DNA from: Amycolatopsis thermoflava N1165 | GTDB taxonomy: Bacteria; Actinomycetota; Actinomycetes; Mycobacteriales; Pseudonocardiaceae | Direction of reading: 5' to 3' | Length of the DNA stretch: 64,000 nt | NCBI RefSeq assembly: GCF_000473265.1 | Contig: NZ_KI421511.1 | Location: 7,475,314-7,539,313 of the forward strand | Shown: piece by piece, positions 1-8,747 of the stretch | Position numbering within the stretch: position 1 is the stretch's first letter | How the letters are laid out: every line of letters begins with the position of its first letter | The notes under the pieces: model-generated | Databases searched by the model: none | The model's input: only the letters and a program-made list of their open reading frames with translations | Told to the model about the DNA's origin: nothing | Position numbers and translations under genes: made by a program

Positions 1-1
1 C

Positions 2-148
2 GGCGAGGACGCCGAGGATTCGCCCGGCACCGGGATGGGCCTGCGCTCGCTGGCGGAGCGGGCCGCGCGGCTGGGCGGGCGGGTGAGCCTGGTCCGCGAC
101 GAGGACGGCGGCTGCACGCTGCGGGCCTGGGTGCCCGAAGTGCCATGA
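2..148 (+). CDS. Sensor histidine kinase, C-terminal end only (partial)
   Basis: The window opens inside a gene; about 48 residues remain before the TGA at 146-148. They contain the G-box signature of the HATPase_c domain (GTGMGLRSLAERA) followed by a GxV-type beta strand and a stretch ending in a tryptophan, as in NarL-type sensor kinases (HisKA_3 class), where the last lines read GG-x-L-x-V. Only the ATP-lid/G2 end is visible, so input domain and membrane topology are unknown. The stop overlaps the next start by 4 bp (ATGA), so kinase and regulator are translationally coupled partners. Confidence 0.8.
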   Translation, partial: GEDAEDSPGTGMGLRSLAERAARLGGRVSLVRDEDGGCTLRAWVPEVP

Positions 149-765
149 CGGCCACGGTGCTGGTGGTCGACGACCACCCCGTGGTCCGCGACGGGGTCAC
201 CCTGCTGCTGCGGGCCGAGCCGTCGCTGAAGCTGATCGGCAGCGCGGAGTCCGGGCGGGTCGCGTTGCTGCGGGTCGGCGAGCTGCGGCCCGACCTGATC
301 CTGCTCGACCTGCGGCTGCCGGACATGCTGGCGCCGGAGGTGATCGCCGGGCTGCGCCAGGTGCACCCCGCGGGGCGCATCGTGGTGTTCACCGCGCACG
401 GCGACCACCAGGGGCTGCTGGCCGCGCTCGACGCGGGTGCCAACGGATGCCTGCTGAAGGACGTGGCGGGCACCGATCTGGTGTCCGCGCTGCGGCGGGT
501 GCTGCGCGGGGAGCGCGTGGTCGACCCGCGGATCATGCCGGACCACTCGTCGCGCTCGGACGCGCTGGCGCGCAGCGGCCTGACCCGGCGGGAGTACGAG
601 GTTCTGCGGCTGGCCGCGCAGGGCCAGACGAACCCGGAGATCGCGGAGACGACCGGGCTGACGCGGAACACGGTGAAGACGTACCTGCAGTCCGCGCTGC
701 ACAAGCTGGGGGCGCGCAACCGTGTCGAGGCGATCGGGAAGGCGTCCGAGGCCGGGCTGCTGTAG
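145..765 (+). CDS. NarL/FixJ-type two-component response regulator
   Basis: 206 residues. The receiver domain spans about residues 4-118: acidic pair D9/D10, phospho-acceptor D55 in LILLDLRLPD, conserved T83 and K105. A LuxR-type helix-turn-helix occupies about 145-206 (LTRREYEVLRLAAQGQTNPE and NTVKTYLQSALHKLGARNR). The protein is a normal-length cytoplasmic transcription factor phosphorylated by the kinase whose end overlaps its ATG. Targets cannot be told from the window; the next gene downstream on this strand is only a relic. Start is fixed by the ATGA overlap. Confidence 0.93.
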   Translation: MTATVLVVDDHPVVRDGVTLLLRAEPSLKLIGSAESGRVALLRVGELRPDLILLDLRLPDMLAPEVIAGLRQVHPAGRIVVFTAHGDHQGLLAALDAGANGCLLKDVAGTDLVSALRRVLRGERVVDPRIMPDHSSRSDALARSGLTRREYEVLRLAAQGQTNPEIAETTGLTRNTVKTYLQSALHKLGARNRVEAIGKASEAGLL

Positions 766-852
766 TCAGGTGGCGCGCGGGGTGGTGCCGGTGAGGCGGC
801 GGTAGAACTTGACGACGTCGCGGGGCGGGATCGTCGAGCTGCGGCGCTTCCC
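766..852 (-). pseudogene. Possible AraC-family regulator C-terminal relic
   Basis: On the minus strand about 28 codons, ending in TGA (TCA at 766-768), read RDVVKFYRRLTGTTPRAT. This resembles the end of the second helix-turn-helix of AraC/XylS regulators (F-x-R-x-F-R-R-x-x-G-x-x-P-R). No intact gene continues upstream. The match is short, so this may be chance; it is listed because it abuts another relic. Confidence 0.25.
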
Positions 853-932
853 GGAGACTGGCGTGCTGCGCGGGCGGGTGCGCCGGCAGCCGGTCCGCCC
901 GGACTTCCGCGGGTTGACCTGTTTCGACCACG

Positions 933-1091
933 GACCTGCCGATCCCGCCGGAGGCCGGGGCCGCCCTCGCCGCCGCGCTGCCGGCCGCCAAGCCGGTCGA
1001 GGTCCTCGACGGCGTGGCGCACACCCCGCCGGTGACGCATGCGGCCGAGTTCAGTGGGTTGTCGCACCGGTTATTGGAGGCGCACCGCTGA
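933..1091 (+). pseudogene. Alpha/beta hydrolase C-terminal relic
   Basis: In the plus frame ending with TGA at 1089-1091, about 52 codons read like the tail of a BioH/TAP-type alpha/beta hydrolase: a D-x-P-I-P-P-E strand and turn, then VEVLDGVAHTPPVTHA with the catalytic-His region (GxAHTP), then a final helix ending LLEAHR. No upstream hydrolase body with a GxSxG nucleophile is present, so it is an orphan end. It overlaps the end of the convergent phosphotransferase by about 40 bp. Family inferred from the motif only. Confidence 0.4.
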
Positions 1092-1980
1092 CCGGCCACC
1101 AGGTGTGAGCCAGCGCCTCCAGCGTCGGCTCCGCCGGTGCCGGGAGGTGCTTGAAGTAGGAGGCGAGGTTCGAGTAGCGGTGCAGCAGCAGGTAGGCGAG
1201 GCAGCGTGCGGGGAACTCGTCGTCCGGGGCGAGCCCGTACCCGTCCAGGAGGGCACGCAGGTACTCGGGCGAGCCGCGGGTCACGAAGATCCCGATCGCG
1301 GCGAACTCGTACTCGGGCGCACCGCGCATGGCGGGCTCGAAGTCGAACAACCCGGACAGCCGCCACCCGCTGCCGTCGGGGACGGCCAGCACGTGCTCGG
1401 CCATCACCTCGGTGTGCAGCAGCACCGGCGACGGCGATCCCAGGACGACCGAGTCCAGAAAGGACGGTATCTGCCGGGCCCACACGTCGTCGAGCGCCGG
1501 TTGCCGCGTCACCGCCGACGCCGCCTGCTCGGTGACGAACCCGGCCCAGCTGGACGGACCCAGATCCGGCGCGTCCAGGTCGTGCAGCGCCGCTAGGGCT
1601 TCGCCGAGCGCGGGCGCCAGCCGGATCTGCTCGGCGGCCGGCACCTCGCCGAGCGGCACGCCGGGCAGGCGGGTCATCAGCAGGTACCGCCAACCGTCCA
1701 CCTCGCCGGCGTCCAGGACGCGCGGCGTCGCGACCGGCAAGCGGCCGTCGACCACCCGCAGCACCCGGCTCTCGGTGGCGAAGTCGGCAGGGTAGACGGG
1801 CGGGTACAGCTTGAGGACCAGCTCGTCGCCACACGCGTAGACCGGCAGCGAACCCGTGACGAACCGGCTCACGTCACCGCGCAGCCCGAGCCGCCGGGCC
1901 AGCGCCTCGACTCCGGTGGCCAGGTCCTGGGGGTTCAGTGCCTCGAACTGCTCTTCGGTCTCAGCCGTTGGTAGTCCCAC
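1051..1980 (-). CDS. Aminoglycoside-phosphotransferase-family kinase (APH fold)
   Basis: 309 residues from a GTG start. An N-lobe with LVLKLYPP (ATP-binding lysine) is followed by the hinge region YLLMTRLPGVPL and a C-lobe. The usual APH catalytic loop HxDxxxxN appears as HTEVMAEHV and the metal-binding DxD as FDFEPAMRGAPEYEF. A Glu in place of the catalytic Asp is also found, as far as I recall, in an actinobacterial subgroup of this family, so it need not be dead. Substrate unknown (small-molecule or antibiotic hydroxyl). Its first ~28 codons are copied twice just upstream in tandem (1905-2375), so initiation here is unusual; no clear Shine-Dalgarno precedes the GTG. Confidence 0.8.
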   Translation of the reverse strand: MGLPTAETEEQFEALNPQDLATGVEALARRLGLRGDVSRFVTGSLPVYACGDELVLKLYPPVYPADFATESRVLRVVDGRLPVATPRVLDAGEVDGWRYLLMTRLPGVPLGEVPAAEQIRLAPALGEALAALHDLDAPDLGPSSWAGFVTEQAASAVTRQPALDDVWARQIPSFLDSVVLGSPSPVLLHTEVMAEHVLAVPDGSGWRLSGLFDFEPAMRGAPEYEFAAIGIFVTRGSPEYLRALLDGYGLAPDDEFPARCLAYLLLHRYSNLASYFKHLPAPAEPTLEALAHTWWPVSGAPPITGATTH

Positions 1981-1997
1981 GCAGCGAAGATATCCGC

Positions 1998-2024
1998 GGC
2001 GGCCACCGGTTTTCGGTGGCCGCC
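1998..2024. terminator. Hairpin, duplicated copy of the junction terminator
   Basis: An 11-bp perfect stem (GGCGGCCACCG / CGGTGGCCGCC) with loop GTTTT, 18 bp upstream of the phosphotransferase GTG. It is the repeat copy of the hairpin behind the sedolisin gene. The middle copy at about 2161-2187 has lost pairing (CGGTGGTCGGC). Confidence 0.55.
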
Positions 2025-2324
2025 ACGTGTGCGGCTAGGGCTTGCCGGGCGGCCCGAGCTACTGGGTCAGCGGCGCCGGTGGCCCGGTCCTGGGGGTTCA
2101 GTGCCTCGAACTGCTCTTCGGTCACCGCCGTTGGTAGTCCCACGCAGCGAAGATATCCGCGGCGGCCACCGGTTTTCGGTGGTCGGCATGGGTATGGCTA
2201 GGGCTTGCCGCGCGGCCCGAGCTACTGGGTCAGCGCTTCGGCGCCGGTGGCCAGGTCCTGGGGGCTCAGTGCCTCGAACTGCTCTTCGGTCTCCGCCCTT
2301 GGTAGTCCCACGCAGCGAAGATAA

Positions 2325-2359
2325 CCGCGGCGGCCACCGGTTTTCGGTGGCCGCCGCGG
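2325..2359 (-). terminator. Terminator hairpin of the sedolisin gene
   Basis: A 15-bp perfect stem (CCGCGGCGGCCACCG at 2325-2339 with its complement at 2345-2359) with loop GTTTT, starting 7 bp beyond the sedolisin stop codon on the minus strand. There is no long U-tract, as is common in actinomycete terminators. This is the original of which copies lie in the triplicated junction. Confidence 0.7.
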
Positions 2360-2365
2360 GCGCCG

Positions 2366-4282
2366 CTAGGGCAGGACCAGGAACGCCAGGCCGTTCGGCA
2401 CGCCCAGCCCGGTCACGTTGTCGTACCCGGGCGTCGTGTGGATGGTCAGGCCCGGCCAGTCCAGTTCACGCGCCGAGGTGATCAGGCCGCCGCTCGCGTC
2501 CACCGAGTTGGCGTAGTCGACCCGCATCACCGCGCCGTCCACGTGGCGCACGTCCTTGATCGCCGGCGTGCCGCCCGCCCGGTAGATCACCGGGTTGACG
2601 AATCCGTGGTGGAACCCGGTCAGGCTGTCCGACACCGCCATGATCCCGGCCAGCAGCGGCGACGACAGGCTGGTGCCGCCGATCCGGTACTGGTCGTAGT
2701 ACACGCCGTCGGGGAAGGTCTGCGTCTGCCCGACCAGGAAACCGGTGTTCGGGTCGCCCACCGCGGAGATGTCGGGCACCACGCGGCCCTTCGCCTTGCC
2801 GTGCTGGTTCTGCGCCGCGAGCGCGTCCGGCACGACACCCCGCTGGTAGAACGGCTCGTCGAACAGCACGCTGGTGCCGCCGCCGGAACCGGACGTGTAC
2901 GCGGCGGGGCCGTACGTCCCGCCGGTCAGGGTGCTCTTGCCGGTCTCCCAACCGGTTTCGAACAACGTCCGGCCGTCCTTGCCGACCGCGAGGCTCGTCC
3001 CGCCGACCGCGGTCACCCACGCGTCCGACGCCGGGAAGTCCGCCGACGGGCTGCCCAGCCGCGCCGCCTCGTCACCGTTGTCGCCGGAGGAGAAGTAGAC
3101 GCCGATGCCCTCCAACGCCGCCTGCTGCGCGATCTGCGTCCACACCCGCACCTCGGCGGCCGGGATGTCCTCGCCCGCGTCGCCGTAGGAGTTGGAGATG
3201 ATGTCGGCCTCGTGCCCGGCGACGATCCAGTTCAGGGCCTCGTCGAGCGAGGCGTCCTGGCAGTCGGACCCGCCGACGTACAGGATCTTCGCACCGGGCG
3301 CCATCGCGTGCACGGCCTCGACGTCCAGCGTCTGCTCGCCGTACCAGCCTGCCGCGTCGCACTGGTCCGGCGGCTCCTGGTCGACGTTGGCGGGGAAGAC
3401 CTTCTCCGCGAACTGGGACCGCCGCAGCGGGTGCGCCGGATCGTTCCGCCTGGCGTACTCGGCGGCGTCGGCGTACAGCGTGGGCGAGGCGAAAGCGTCC
3501 ACAATGGCCACGGTGGTGCCGCTGCCGTCCGCCCGCACCCCGTCCAGCCCGTAGGCCGACCGCAGCTGCGCGGGCGTGTAGCCGCACGGCGCGTACGGCC
3601 GCTGCTGCCCCTGGTACGCCGGGTCCGTGGTGTCGATCTTCTCGCCGTAGTAGGCGCTGCACGGCGGCGCGTTGCGGAAACCGTCCGACGGCGGCACGTC
3701 CGCGGGCGATCCGTCCGTGGTGTCCGGCTTCATCAGCGCGCCGGCCTGGTCGACGCCGATCACGCCGAGCACGTCCCCGGCCAGCGCGGCCGGCACCGAC
3801 AGTTCGCGGTCCGCGGCCCGCAGCACCTGCCCGTCCACGCGGTAGCGCGCCAGGTCCACGCCGAACGCCTGCTCGACCTGGCCGGTGGTGCCGGTCGCCT
3901 CGACGTAGGCCCGGTTGGCGGGGACGTCGCCGACGCTGAACCCGCTGCCGGACAACCAGTTCCGCACCGCGCCGAGCGTCGCGTCGGTCGCGGCGAACCG
4001 GTCGCGCACCTGGTCCGGCGTCAGGTACCGGCGGAACGACGGGCTGGACGGGTCGGACACGGCGCGGGCGGTGGCGTCCGCGCCGGCCTGGTCGCGCATG
4101 GTCAGGTACACCCGGAAGCTGAGCTTCGTGGACGGGGCGGAGTCGGCGACCTTGGCCTGCGGGGTCGCCCACAGCGGGTGGGACAGCGGGATCACCGCGC
4201 GCCCCTGGGCGGCGGCGGTGCCCGGCACGAGCACACCACCCGCCAGCGCCAGCGACGCGACAACAGTCAATGCTCTTCGCAT
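2366..4282 (-). CDS. Secreted S53 family serine-carboxyl peptidase (sedolisin/kumamolisin type)
   Basis: 638 residues from the chosen ATG; an upstream in-frame start at 4327 would hide the signal peptide, which begins MRRALTVVASLALAGG and ends near AAAQG. A pro-kumamolisin activation domain follows (about residues 40-190). The catalytic domain shows the E-x3-D pair in GEQTLDVE, the oxyanion Asp region IISNSYGD, and the nucleophile in GGTSLSSP (family SGTSxxxP). The end GYDNVTGLGVPNG supplies the Ca2+ site. Acid-active endopeptidases of this family are exported as zymogens and self-cleave. It is a single transcription unit closed by the hairpin at 2325-2359. Confidence 0.93.
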   Translation of the reverse strand: MRRALTVVASLALAGGVLVPGTAAAQGRAVIPLSHPLWATPQAKVADSAPSTKLSFRVYLTMRDQAGADATARAVSDPSSPSFRRYLTPDQVRDRFAATDATLGAVRNWLSGSGFSVGDVPANRAYVEATGTTGQVEQAFGVDLARYRVDGQVLRAADRELSVPAALAGDVLGVIGVDQAGALMKPDTTDGSPADVPPSDGFRNAPPCSAYYGEKIDTTDPAYQGQQRPYAPCGYTPAQLRSAYGLDGVRADGSGTTVAIVDAFASPTLYADAAEYARRNDPAHPLRRSQFAEKVFPANVDQEPPDQCDAAGWYGEQTLDVEAVHAMAPGAKILYVGGSDCQDASLDEALNWIVAGHEADIISNSYGDAGEDIPAAEVRVWTQIAQQAALEGIGVYFSSGDNGDEAARLGSPSADFPASDAWVTAVGGTSLAVGKDGRTLFETGWETGKSTLTGGTYGPAAYTSGSGGGTSVLFDEPFYQRGVVPDALAAQNQHGKAKGRVVPDISAVGDPNTGFLVGQTQTFPDGVYYDQYRIGGTSLSSPLLAGIMAVSDSLTGFHHGFVNPVIYRAGGTPAIKDVRHVDGAVMRVDYANSVDASGGLITSARELDWPGLTIHTTPGYDNVTGLGVPNGLAFLVLP

Positions 4283-4377
4283 TGCGCAGACATTAGAACC
4301 GCGCCCGGGAAAAGCCAGCGCGTCCACGAATTCGTTACCAGGTTACCGAATAAAGTAGGGAATCCGGCAAACGGAAT

Positions 4378-5361
4378 TCAGGGTGCCATCGGGCCCTTTT
4401 CGGTTACCACGGCGGTGATCAGCTCCGCCGGAGTCACGTCGAACGCCGGGTTGAAGACGTTCGTCCCGGGCGGTGCGACCGGAATGCCGGAAATGGTGGT
4501 GATTTCCTCCGGCGACCGTTCTTCGATGACGATGGATTCACCCGATGCCAGGTCCTGGTCCACTGTGGACGACGGCGCGACGACGACGAACGGCAGCCCG
4601 TGCCGCGCGGCGGCGATCGCCAGGCCGTAGGTGCCGATCTTGTTCGCCACATCGCCGTTGACCGCGATCCGGTCCGCGCCCACCACGACGCAGTCGACCA
4701 TCCCGCGCGCCATCGCGGCGGCCGCCGCGGCGTCCGGCAGCACCCGGTGCGGCACGCCAGCCTCGGCGAGTTCCCACGCCGTCAGCCGCGCGCCCTGCAG
4801 CAGCGGGCGGGTTTCGTCGGCGAGCACGTACTCCAGGTGCCCGGCGGCCTGCAGGTGCCACACCACGCCGAGCGCGGTACCCCAGCCGACAGTCGCCAGC
4901 CGTCCGGCGTTGCAGTGCGTGAGCAGGCGCAACGGGCGGCGCGGGCACTTCTCCAGGATGAGCTCGGCGGCGCGGGCGGAGGCCTCCCGGTTGAGCCGCT
5001 CGTCCTCGTCGAGCAGGGCGAGCGCCTCGGCGAGGACGGCGTCGGGACCGTCGCCGAGCCGGGCCAGCGCGCGGGACACGCCCCAGCTCAGGTTGACCGC
5101 GGTGGGACGGGCGCCGGCCAGCCGCTCCGCGTCCGCGCGCACCGCCGCCGGGTCGTCGTGGGCGAAGGCCGCCAGCGCGGTGCCCAGCGCCCCGGCGCCG
5201 CCGAGGGCGGGCGCGCCGCGCACGGCCAGCCTGCGGATCGCGTCGATCAGCTCGTCCACGGTGGTCAGCCGCACCGTCCGGTACTCGCCCGGCAGGGCTA
5301 CCTGGTCGATGATCTCGACGGCACCGTTCACCCAGTCGATGGTCCTGCGCACGTCTTCCAT
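4378..5361 (-). CDS. mtnA: S-methyl-5-thioribose-1-phosphate isomerase
   Basis: 327 residues, the usual MtnA length. The ATG at 5361 gives [19 protein letters not shown]; longer in-frame extensions have no family sequence. The isomerase core carries [12 protein letters not shown] near residue 50, the catalytic Cys in [18 protein letters not shown] and the catalytic Asp in [19 protein letters not shown]. It converts methylthioribose-1-P to methylthioribulose-1-P in the methionine salvage pathway. The eIF2B-alpha family shares this fold, but both catalytic residues are present. No other salvage gene is in the window. It is divergent from trpB2, with 53 bp between the starts. Confidence 0.92.
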   Translation of the reverse strand: MEDVRRTIDWVNGAVEIIDQVALPGEYRTVRLTTVDELIDAIRRLAVRGAPALGGAGALGTALAAFAHDDPAAVRADAERLAGARPTAVNLSWGVSRALARLGDGPDAVLAEALALLDEDERLNREASARAAELILEKCPRRPLRLLTHCNAGRLATVGWGTALGVVWHLQAAGHLEYVLADETRPLLQGARLTAWELAEAGVPHRVLPDAAAAAAMARGMVDCVVVGADRIAVNGDVANKIGTYGLAIAAARHGLPFVVVAPSSTVDQDLASGESIVIEERSPEEITTISGIPVAPPGTNVFNPAFDVTPAELITAVVTEKGPMAP

Positions 5362-5414
5362 TGAACGCCATCGCGAGCCAAGCTGGGGGAGCCGCCACGA
5401 GGGAGGTGCATCCG

Positions 5415-6767
5415 ATGACCGGTCGCACGAAGTACCTGCTCGACGAGTCGGACCTGCCCACGACCTGGTACAACGTGATCCCCGACCTGCCCGAGCCGCC
5501 GCCACCGCCGCTGCACCCCGGCACGCGGGAGCCGGTCGGGCCGGAGGACCTCGCGCCGCTGTTCCCGCAGGCGATCATCGCCCAGGAGGTCACTCAAGAT
5601 CGCTTTGTCGACATCCCCGGCGAGGTGCTGGACGTCTACCGGCTGTGGCGGCCCTCGCCGCTGTACCGGGCGCGGCGCCTGGAGAAGGCGCTCGGCACGC
5701 CGGCCCGCATCTACTACAAGTACGAAGGCGTCAGCCCGGTCGGCTCGCACAAACCGAACACCGCCGTGCCGCAGGCGTTCTACAACGCGGCGGAGGGCAT
5801 CCGGCGGCTGACCACCGAGACCGGCGCCGGGCAGTGGGGCAGCGCGCTGGCGTTCGCGTCGGCGACCTTCGGGCTGGAGTGCGAGGTCTGGCAGGTGCGG
5901 GCCTCCTACGACCAGAAGCCCTACCGCAAGATCATGATGGAGACCTTCGGCGCCACGGTGCACCCGAGCCCGTCGAAGGAGACCGCGGCCGGGCGCGCCG
6001 TGCTGGAGTCCGACCCGGACTCGACCGGCAGCCTTGGCATCGCGATCAGCGAGGCCGTCGAGCAGGCGGCCGCCGACCCGGACACCCGGTACGCCTTGGG
6101 CAGCGTGCTCAACCACGTCCTGCTGCACCAGACCGTGATCGGCGAGGAGGCTCTGCTGCAGTTCGCGCAGGCCGGGGACACGCCGGACGTGATCGTCGGC
6201 TGCACCGGCGGCGGGTCCAACTTCGGCGGGCTGGCGTTCCCGTTCCTGCGGGAGAAGCTGGCCGGGCGGATCGACCCGGTGATCCGGGCGGTCGAGCCGG
6301 CCGCGTGCCCGTCGCTGACCCGCGGCCGCTACGCCTACGACTTCGGCGACACCGCCGGGCTGACGCCGCTGCTGAAGATGCACACGCTGGGCCACGACTT
6401 CATCCCGGACCCGATCCACGCCGGTGGCCTGCGCTACCACGGGATGTCGCCGCTGCTGTCGCACATCTACGAGCTGGGCCTGATCGAGGCGCTCGCGGTC
6501 GGGCAGCAGGAGTGCTTCGCGGCCGGGGTGCGGTTCGCGCGCAGCGAGGGCATCATCCCCGCGCCGGAGCCGACGCACGCGCTGGCGGCGTGCATCGCCG
6601 AGGCCCAGCGCTGCACGGAGACCGGGGAGGAGAAGGCGATCCTGACCGCGTTGTGCGGGCACGCACACCTCGACCTGCCCGCCTACGCCGCGTTCCTGTC
6701 CGGGCAGATGACCGACAACGAGCTGCCCGAGTCCGCGCTCGCCGACTCGCTGGCGGGCCTGCCGTGA
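5415..6767 (+). CDS. trpB2: TrpB2-type tryptophan synthase beta-like PLP enzyme
   Basis: 450 residues. A GGGAGGT Shine-Dalgarno precedes the ATG at 5415; the in-frame ATG at 5361 lies inside the divergent mtnA start. The N-terminal region with [20 protein letters not shown] and the long insert mark the TrpB2 subgroup rather than canonical TrpB. The PLP lysine is in GSHKPNTA, and the phosphate loop is [11 protein letters not shown]. TrpB2 enzymes make tryptophan from indole and serine (or phosphoserine) without a fixed TrpA partner; no trpA is here. The stop overlaps the next start by 4 bp, so it is made together with a tryptophan-degrading enzyme. Confidence 0.9.
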   Translation: MTGRTKYLLDESDLPTTWYNVIPDLPEPPPPPLHPGTREPVGPEDLAPLFPQAIIAQEVTQDRFVDIPGEVLDVYRLWRPSPLYRARRLEKALGTPARIYYKYEGVSPVGSHKPNTAVPQAFYNAAEGIRRLTTETGAGQWGSALAFASATFGLECEVWQVRASYDQKPYRKIMMETFGATVHPSPSKETAAGRAVLESDPDSTGSLGIAISEAVEQAAADPDTRYALGSVLNHVLLHQTVIGEEALLQFAQAGDTPDVIVGCTGGGSNFGGLAFPFLREKLAGRIDPVIRAVEPAACPSLTRGRYAYDFGDTAGLTPLLKMHTLGHDFIPDPIHAGGLRYHGMSPLLSHIYELGLIEALAVGQQECFAAGVRFARSEGIIPAPEPTHALAACIAEAQRCTETGEEKAILTALCGHAHLDLPAYAAFLSGQMTDNELPESALADSLAGLP

Positions 6768-7513
6768 CCTCCGGCGAGCACGCGTCCCTGACCTACACGT
6801 CGTACCTGGCGCTGGACGACCTGCTGGCCGCGCAGCACCCGCGATCGGAGGAACACGACGAGCTGCTGTTCATCGTGATCCACCAGGTGTACGAGCTGTG
6901 GTTCAAGCAGATGCTGCACGAGCTGGCGCACCTGCAGGCCAGGCTCGAGGCCGGCGACACCGCGCACGCGATCCGCACCCTGCGGCGGGTGCTGACGATC
7001 CTCAAGGTCGTGGTCGCGCAGATCGACGTGCTGGAGACGATGACGCCGAGCCAGTTCACCAGTTTCCGCACCCGGCTGGACGCGGCGAGCGGGTTCCAGT
7101 CGGCGCAGTTCCGGGAGCTGGAGGCGGTGCTGGGCCGTCGCGACCCGGGGATGGTCGCGCACTATCCCGAGGACAGCCCGGCGCGGGAGCGGATCGCGGC
7201 GGCGATGGCGCGCCCGTCGCTGTACGACTCGTTCCTGACGTTCCTATCCGTGCACGGCTACGACGTCAACGGCGACCGCCGGAAGTTGCTGCTGGGGGTC
7301 TACACGGACGACGGCGGCCCGGCGACGGTGGCCGAGCACCTGGTCGACCTGGACGAGGGCGTGCAGGAGTGGCGGTACCGGCACGTGAAGATGGTGGAAC
7401 GCACGATCGGCGACAAGGCGGGCACGGGCGGCTCGTCGGGCGCGAAGTACCTGCGGGGGACGCTCTTCCAGCCGCTGTTCCCGGACCTGTGGGCGGTGCG
7501 CGCCGACCTGTAG
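6764..7513 (+). CDS. kynA: Tryptophan 2,3-dioxygenase
   Basis: 249 residues from a GTG that overlaps the trpB2 stop (GTGA). This haem enzyme opens the indole ring of L-tryptophan to N-formylkynurenine. Visible family blocks are [19 protein letters not shown] (distal-pocket His and substrate region), [23 protein letters not shown], and [20 protein letters not shown] with the proximal haem His. The length matches actinobacterial enzymes. No kynurenine formamidase or kynureninase lies alongside. The last 40 bp of the gene are copied at about 7831-7872 in a tandem duplication of its 3' junction. Confidence 0.93.
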   Translation: MTSGEHASLTYTSYLALDDLLAAQHPRSEEHDELLFIVIHQVYELWFKQMLHELAHLQARLEAGDTAHAIRTLRRVLTILKVVVAQIDVLETMTPSQFTSFRTRLDAASGFQSAQFRELEAVLGRRDPGMVAHYPEDSPARERIAAAMARPSLYDSFLTFLSVHGYDVNGDRRKLLLGVYTDDGGPATVAEHLVDLDEGVQEWRYRHVKMVERTIGDKAGTGGSSGAKYLRGTLFQPLFPDLWAVRADL

Positions 7514-7880
7514 CCGCCGCGAACGACCAGCCCGGCGCGGCACCGGGGAACTCGCCGGGCGCGGCGGGTTGGCTGTTCGGCGTGGCGAGTTGCCGGTACA
7601 GGGCAGTCAAGCGCCGCGTAGACGCGACAGCAGCGGGTCCAGCGCGGCGGGGTCCTCGACGTGCGCGTTGTGCCCCAGCCCGGGCAGGATCACCGCGCCG
7701 TCCGGCAGGTGCTCGGCCCGGCACATCGGGTCGTGCTCACCCGCCGCGAGGATCACCGGCGCCCGCGCCGTGGCCAGCAGTCCGTCCAGGTCCGGGGCAC
7801 CCACCCCGAACGCGGCCTGGTCCAGCGCCGGCCGCTGTTCCCGGGCCTGTGGGCGGTGCGTGCCGACCTGTCGCGGTCAA
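7471..7880. repeat. Tandem duplication of the kynA / hydrolase convergent junction
   Basis: The 3' end of kynA (GCCGCTGTTCCCGG, 7471) plus the 3' part of the convergent hydrolase gene forms unit 1. Unit 2 starts at 7831 with the same kynA tail and continues into the intact hydrolase gene, whose start lies at 8593. Unit 1 has about 80 bp between the kynA stop and the hydrolase stop that unit 2 lacks. The junction near 7830 has short microhomology (GCC-GCC). As a result the hydrolase end exists twice. Confidence 0.85.
7607..7830 (-). pseudogene. Duplicated C-terminal fragment of the alpha/beta hydrolase
   Basis: About 74 codons ending in TGA (TCA at 7607-7609) match the last third of the neighbouring hydrolase almost residue for residue (GAPDLDGLL, VILAAGEHDPMC, GLGHNAHVEDPAALDPLL). 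The nucleophile half is missing, and the fragment breaks at the duplicated kynA tail, so it cannot be an enzyme. An internal ATG at 7804 could start a 65-residue peptide, but nothing suggests it is used. Confidence 0.85.
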
Positions 7881-8593
7881 GCGTCGCGCAGGCGCGCGAG
7901 CAGCGGGTCCAGGGCCGCCGGGTCCTCGACGTGCGCGTTGTGCCCCAGCCCGGGCAGGATCACCGCGCCGTCCGGCAGGTGCTCGGCCGGGCACATCGGG
8001 TCGTGCTCACCCGCCGCGAGGATCACCGGCGCCCGCGCGGCGGCCAGCAAGCCGTCCAGGTCCGGGGCACCCACCCCGAACGCGGCCTGGTCCAGCGCCA
8101 GCCGCCACCCCTCGACCAGCCCGCTGTCCACGATCGGCGAGTCGGCGGGCACCAGGCCGTGCAGGCCGGACACCTTCAGCCAGCGCGCGGCGGCCTCCTC
8201 GCGGGAGCCGAACACCTTCGCCGGGCGCGTGGCCTGGTCTGCGGCCCGCGCCAGCTCCTCGTCGCTCCAGCGCACCTTCATGCCGAGTCCGCAAGCCCCG
8301 CTCACCCGCACCCCGAACCAACCGCTCGCCAGGGTGAGGGCCACCACCCCGCCGAGGGAGTGCCCGAGCACCGCGACCGTCGTGCCGGGCGGCACGACCT
8401 CGGCCACCGCGGCGGCCAGCGCCCCGAACGAATACCGGGGGAGCGGTTCCGACCGGCCGTGGCCGGGCAGGTCGGGCACGATCCAGCGGCCCGGCCACCG
8501 CTCGACCAGGTCGTTCCACACCGCCCCGGTCGCGCCGAGGCCGTGCAGGGCGAGCAGGGTTGGTCCGTCCGGACCACCGGTGCGCACGTGCAT
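7877..8593 (-). CDS. Alpha/beta hydrolase
   Basis: 238 residues, a short but complete alpha/beta hydrolase fold. The oxyanion loop is LLALHGLGATGAVW, the nucleophile elbow GHSLGG, the acid AGEHDPM, and the catalytic His GLGHNAHVEDP. No signal peptide is seen, so it is cytoplasmic. It resembles BioH/enol-lactonase-type esterases, but the substrate cannot be told. It is divergent from valine dehydrogenase, with 154 bp between starts, and convergent with kynA across a duplicated junction. Confidence 0.88.
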   Translation of the reverse strand: MHVRTGGPDGPTLLALHGLGATGAVWNDLVERWPGRWIVPDLPGHGRSEPLPRYSFGALAAAVAEVVPPGTTVAVLGHSLGGVVALTLASGWFGVRVSGACGLGMKVRWSDEELARAADQATRPAKVFGSREEAAARWLKVSGLHGLVPADSPIVDSGLVEGWRLALDQAAFGVGAPDLDGLLAAARAPVILAAGEHDPMCPAEHLPDGAVILPGLGHNAHVEDPAALDPLLARLRDA

Positions 8594-8747
8594 CGTCCGA
8601 TCTTCCCATGGCTTTTCGCCCGAAGAACGCTAAGTTTCTCCTCAGGAGCCGACGGGAACGACCTTCCCGGGAGCTCCACCCACAACCGGTACCCCTCCGC
8701 GGCGCCACGAACGTCGCCGGACGGGTCGCAGATGAGGAGTCACCACC

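Larger units (their letters stand above)
1905..2375. repeat. Three tandem ~165-bp copies of a gene junction
   Basis: A block holding the start codon and first ~28 codons of the phosphotransferase, its upstream hairpin and a CTAGGGC stop-like end occurs three times. The landmark GGTCCTGGGGG lies at 1923, 2086 and 2254, giving spacings of 163 and 168 bp. Copy 1 belongs to the real gene. Copy 2 (GTG at 2143) runs on to a stop near 1961. Copy 3 (GTG at 2311) stops after about 30 codons at 2222. The last copy abuts the sedolisin stop at 2366. Copies differ by scattered substitutions, so the duplications are not brand new. Confidence 0.9.

Noticed and set aside
1071-1256. Small frames inside the phosphotransferase gene and inside the repeats at 1961-2143
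   Set aside because: They are shadows or repeat copies of the gene start and have no independent start context.
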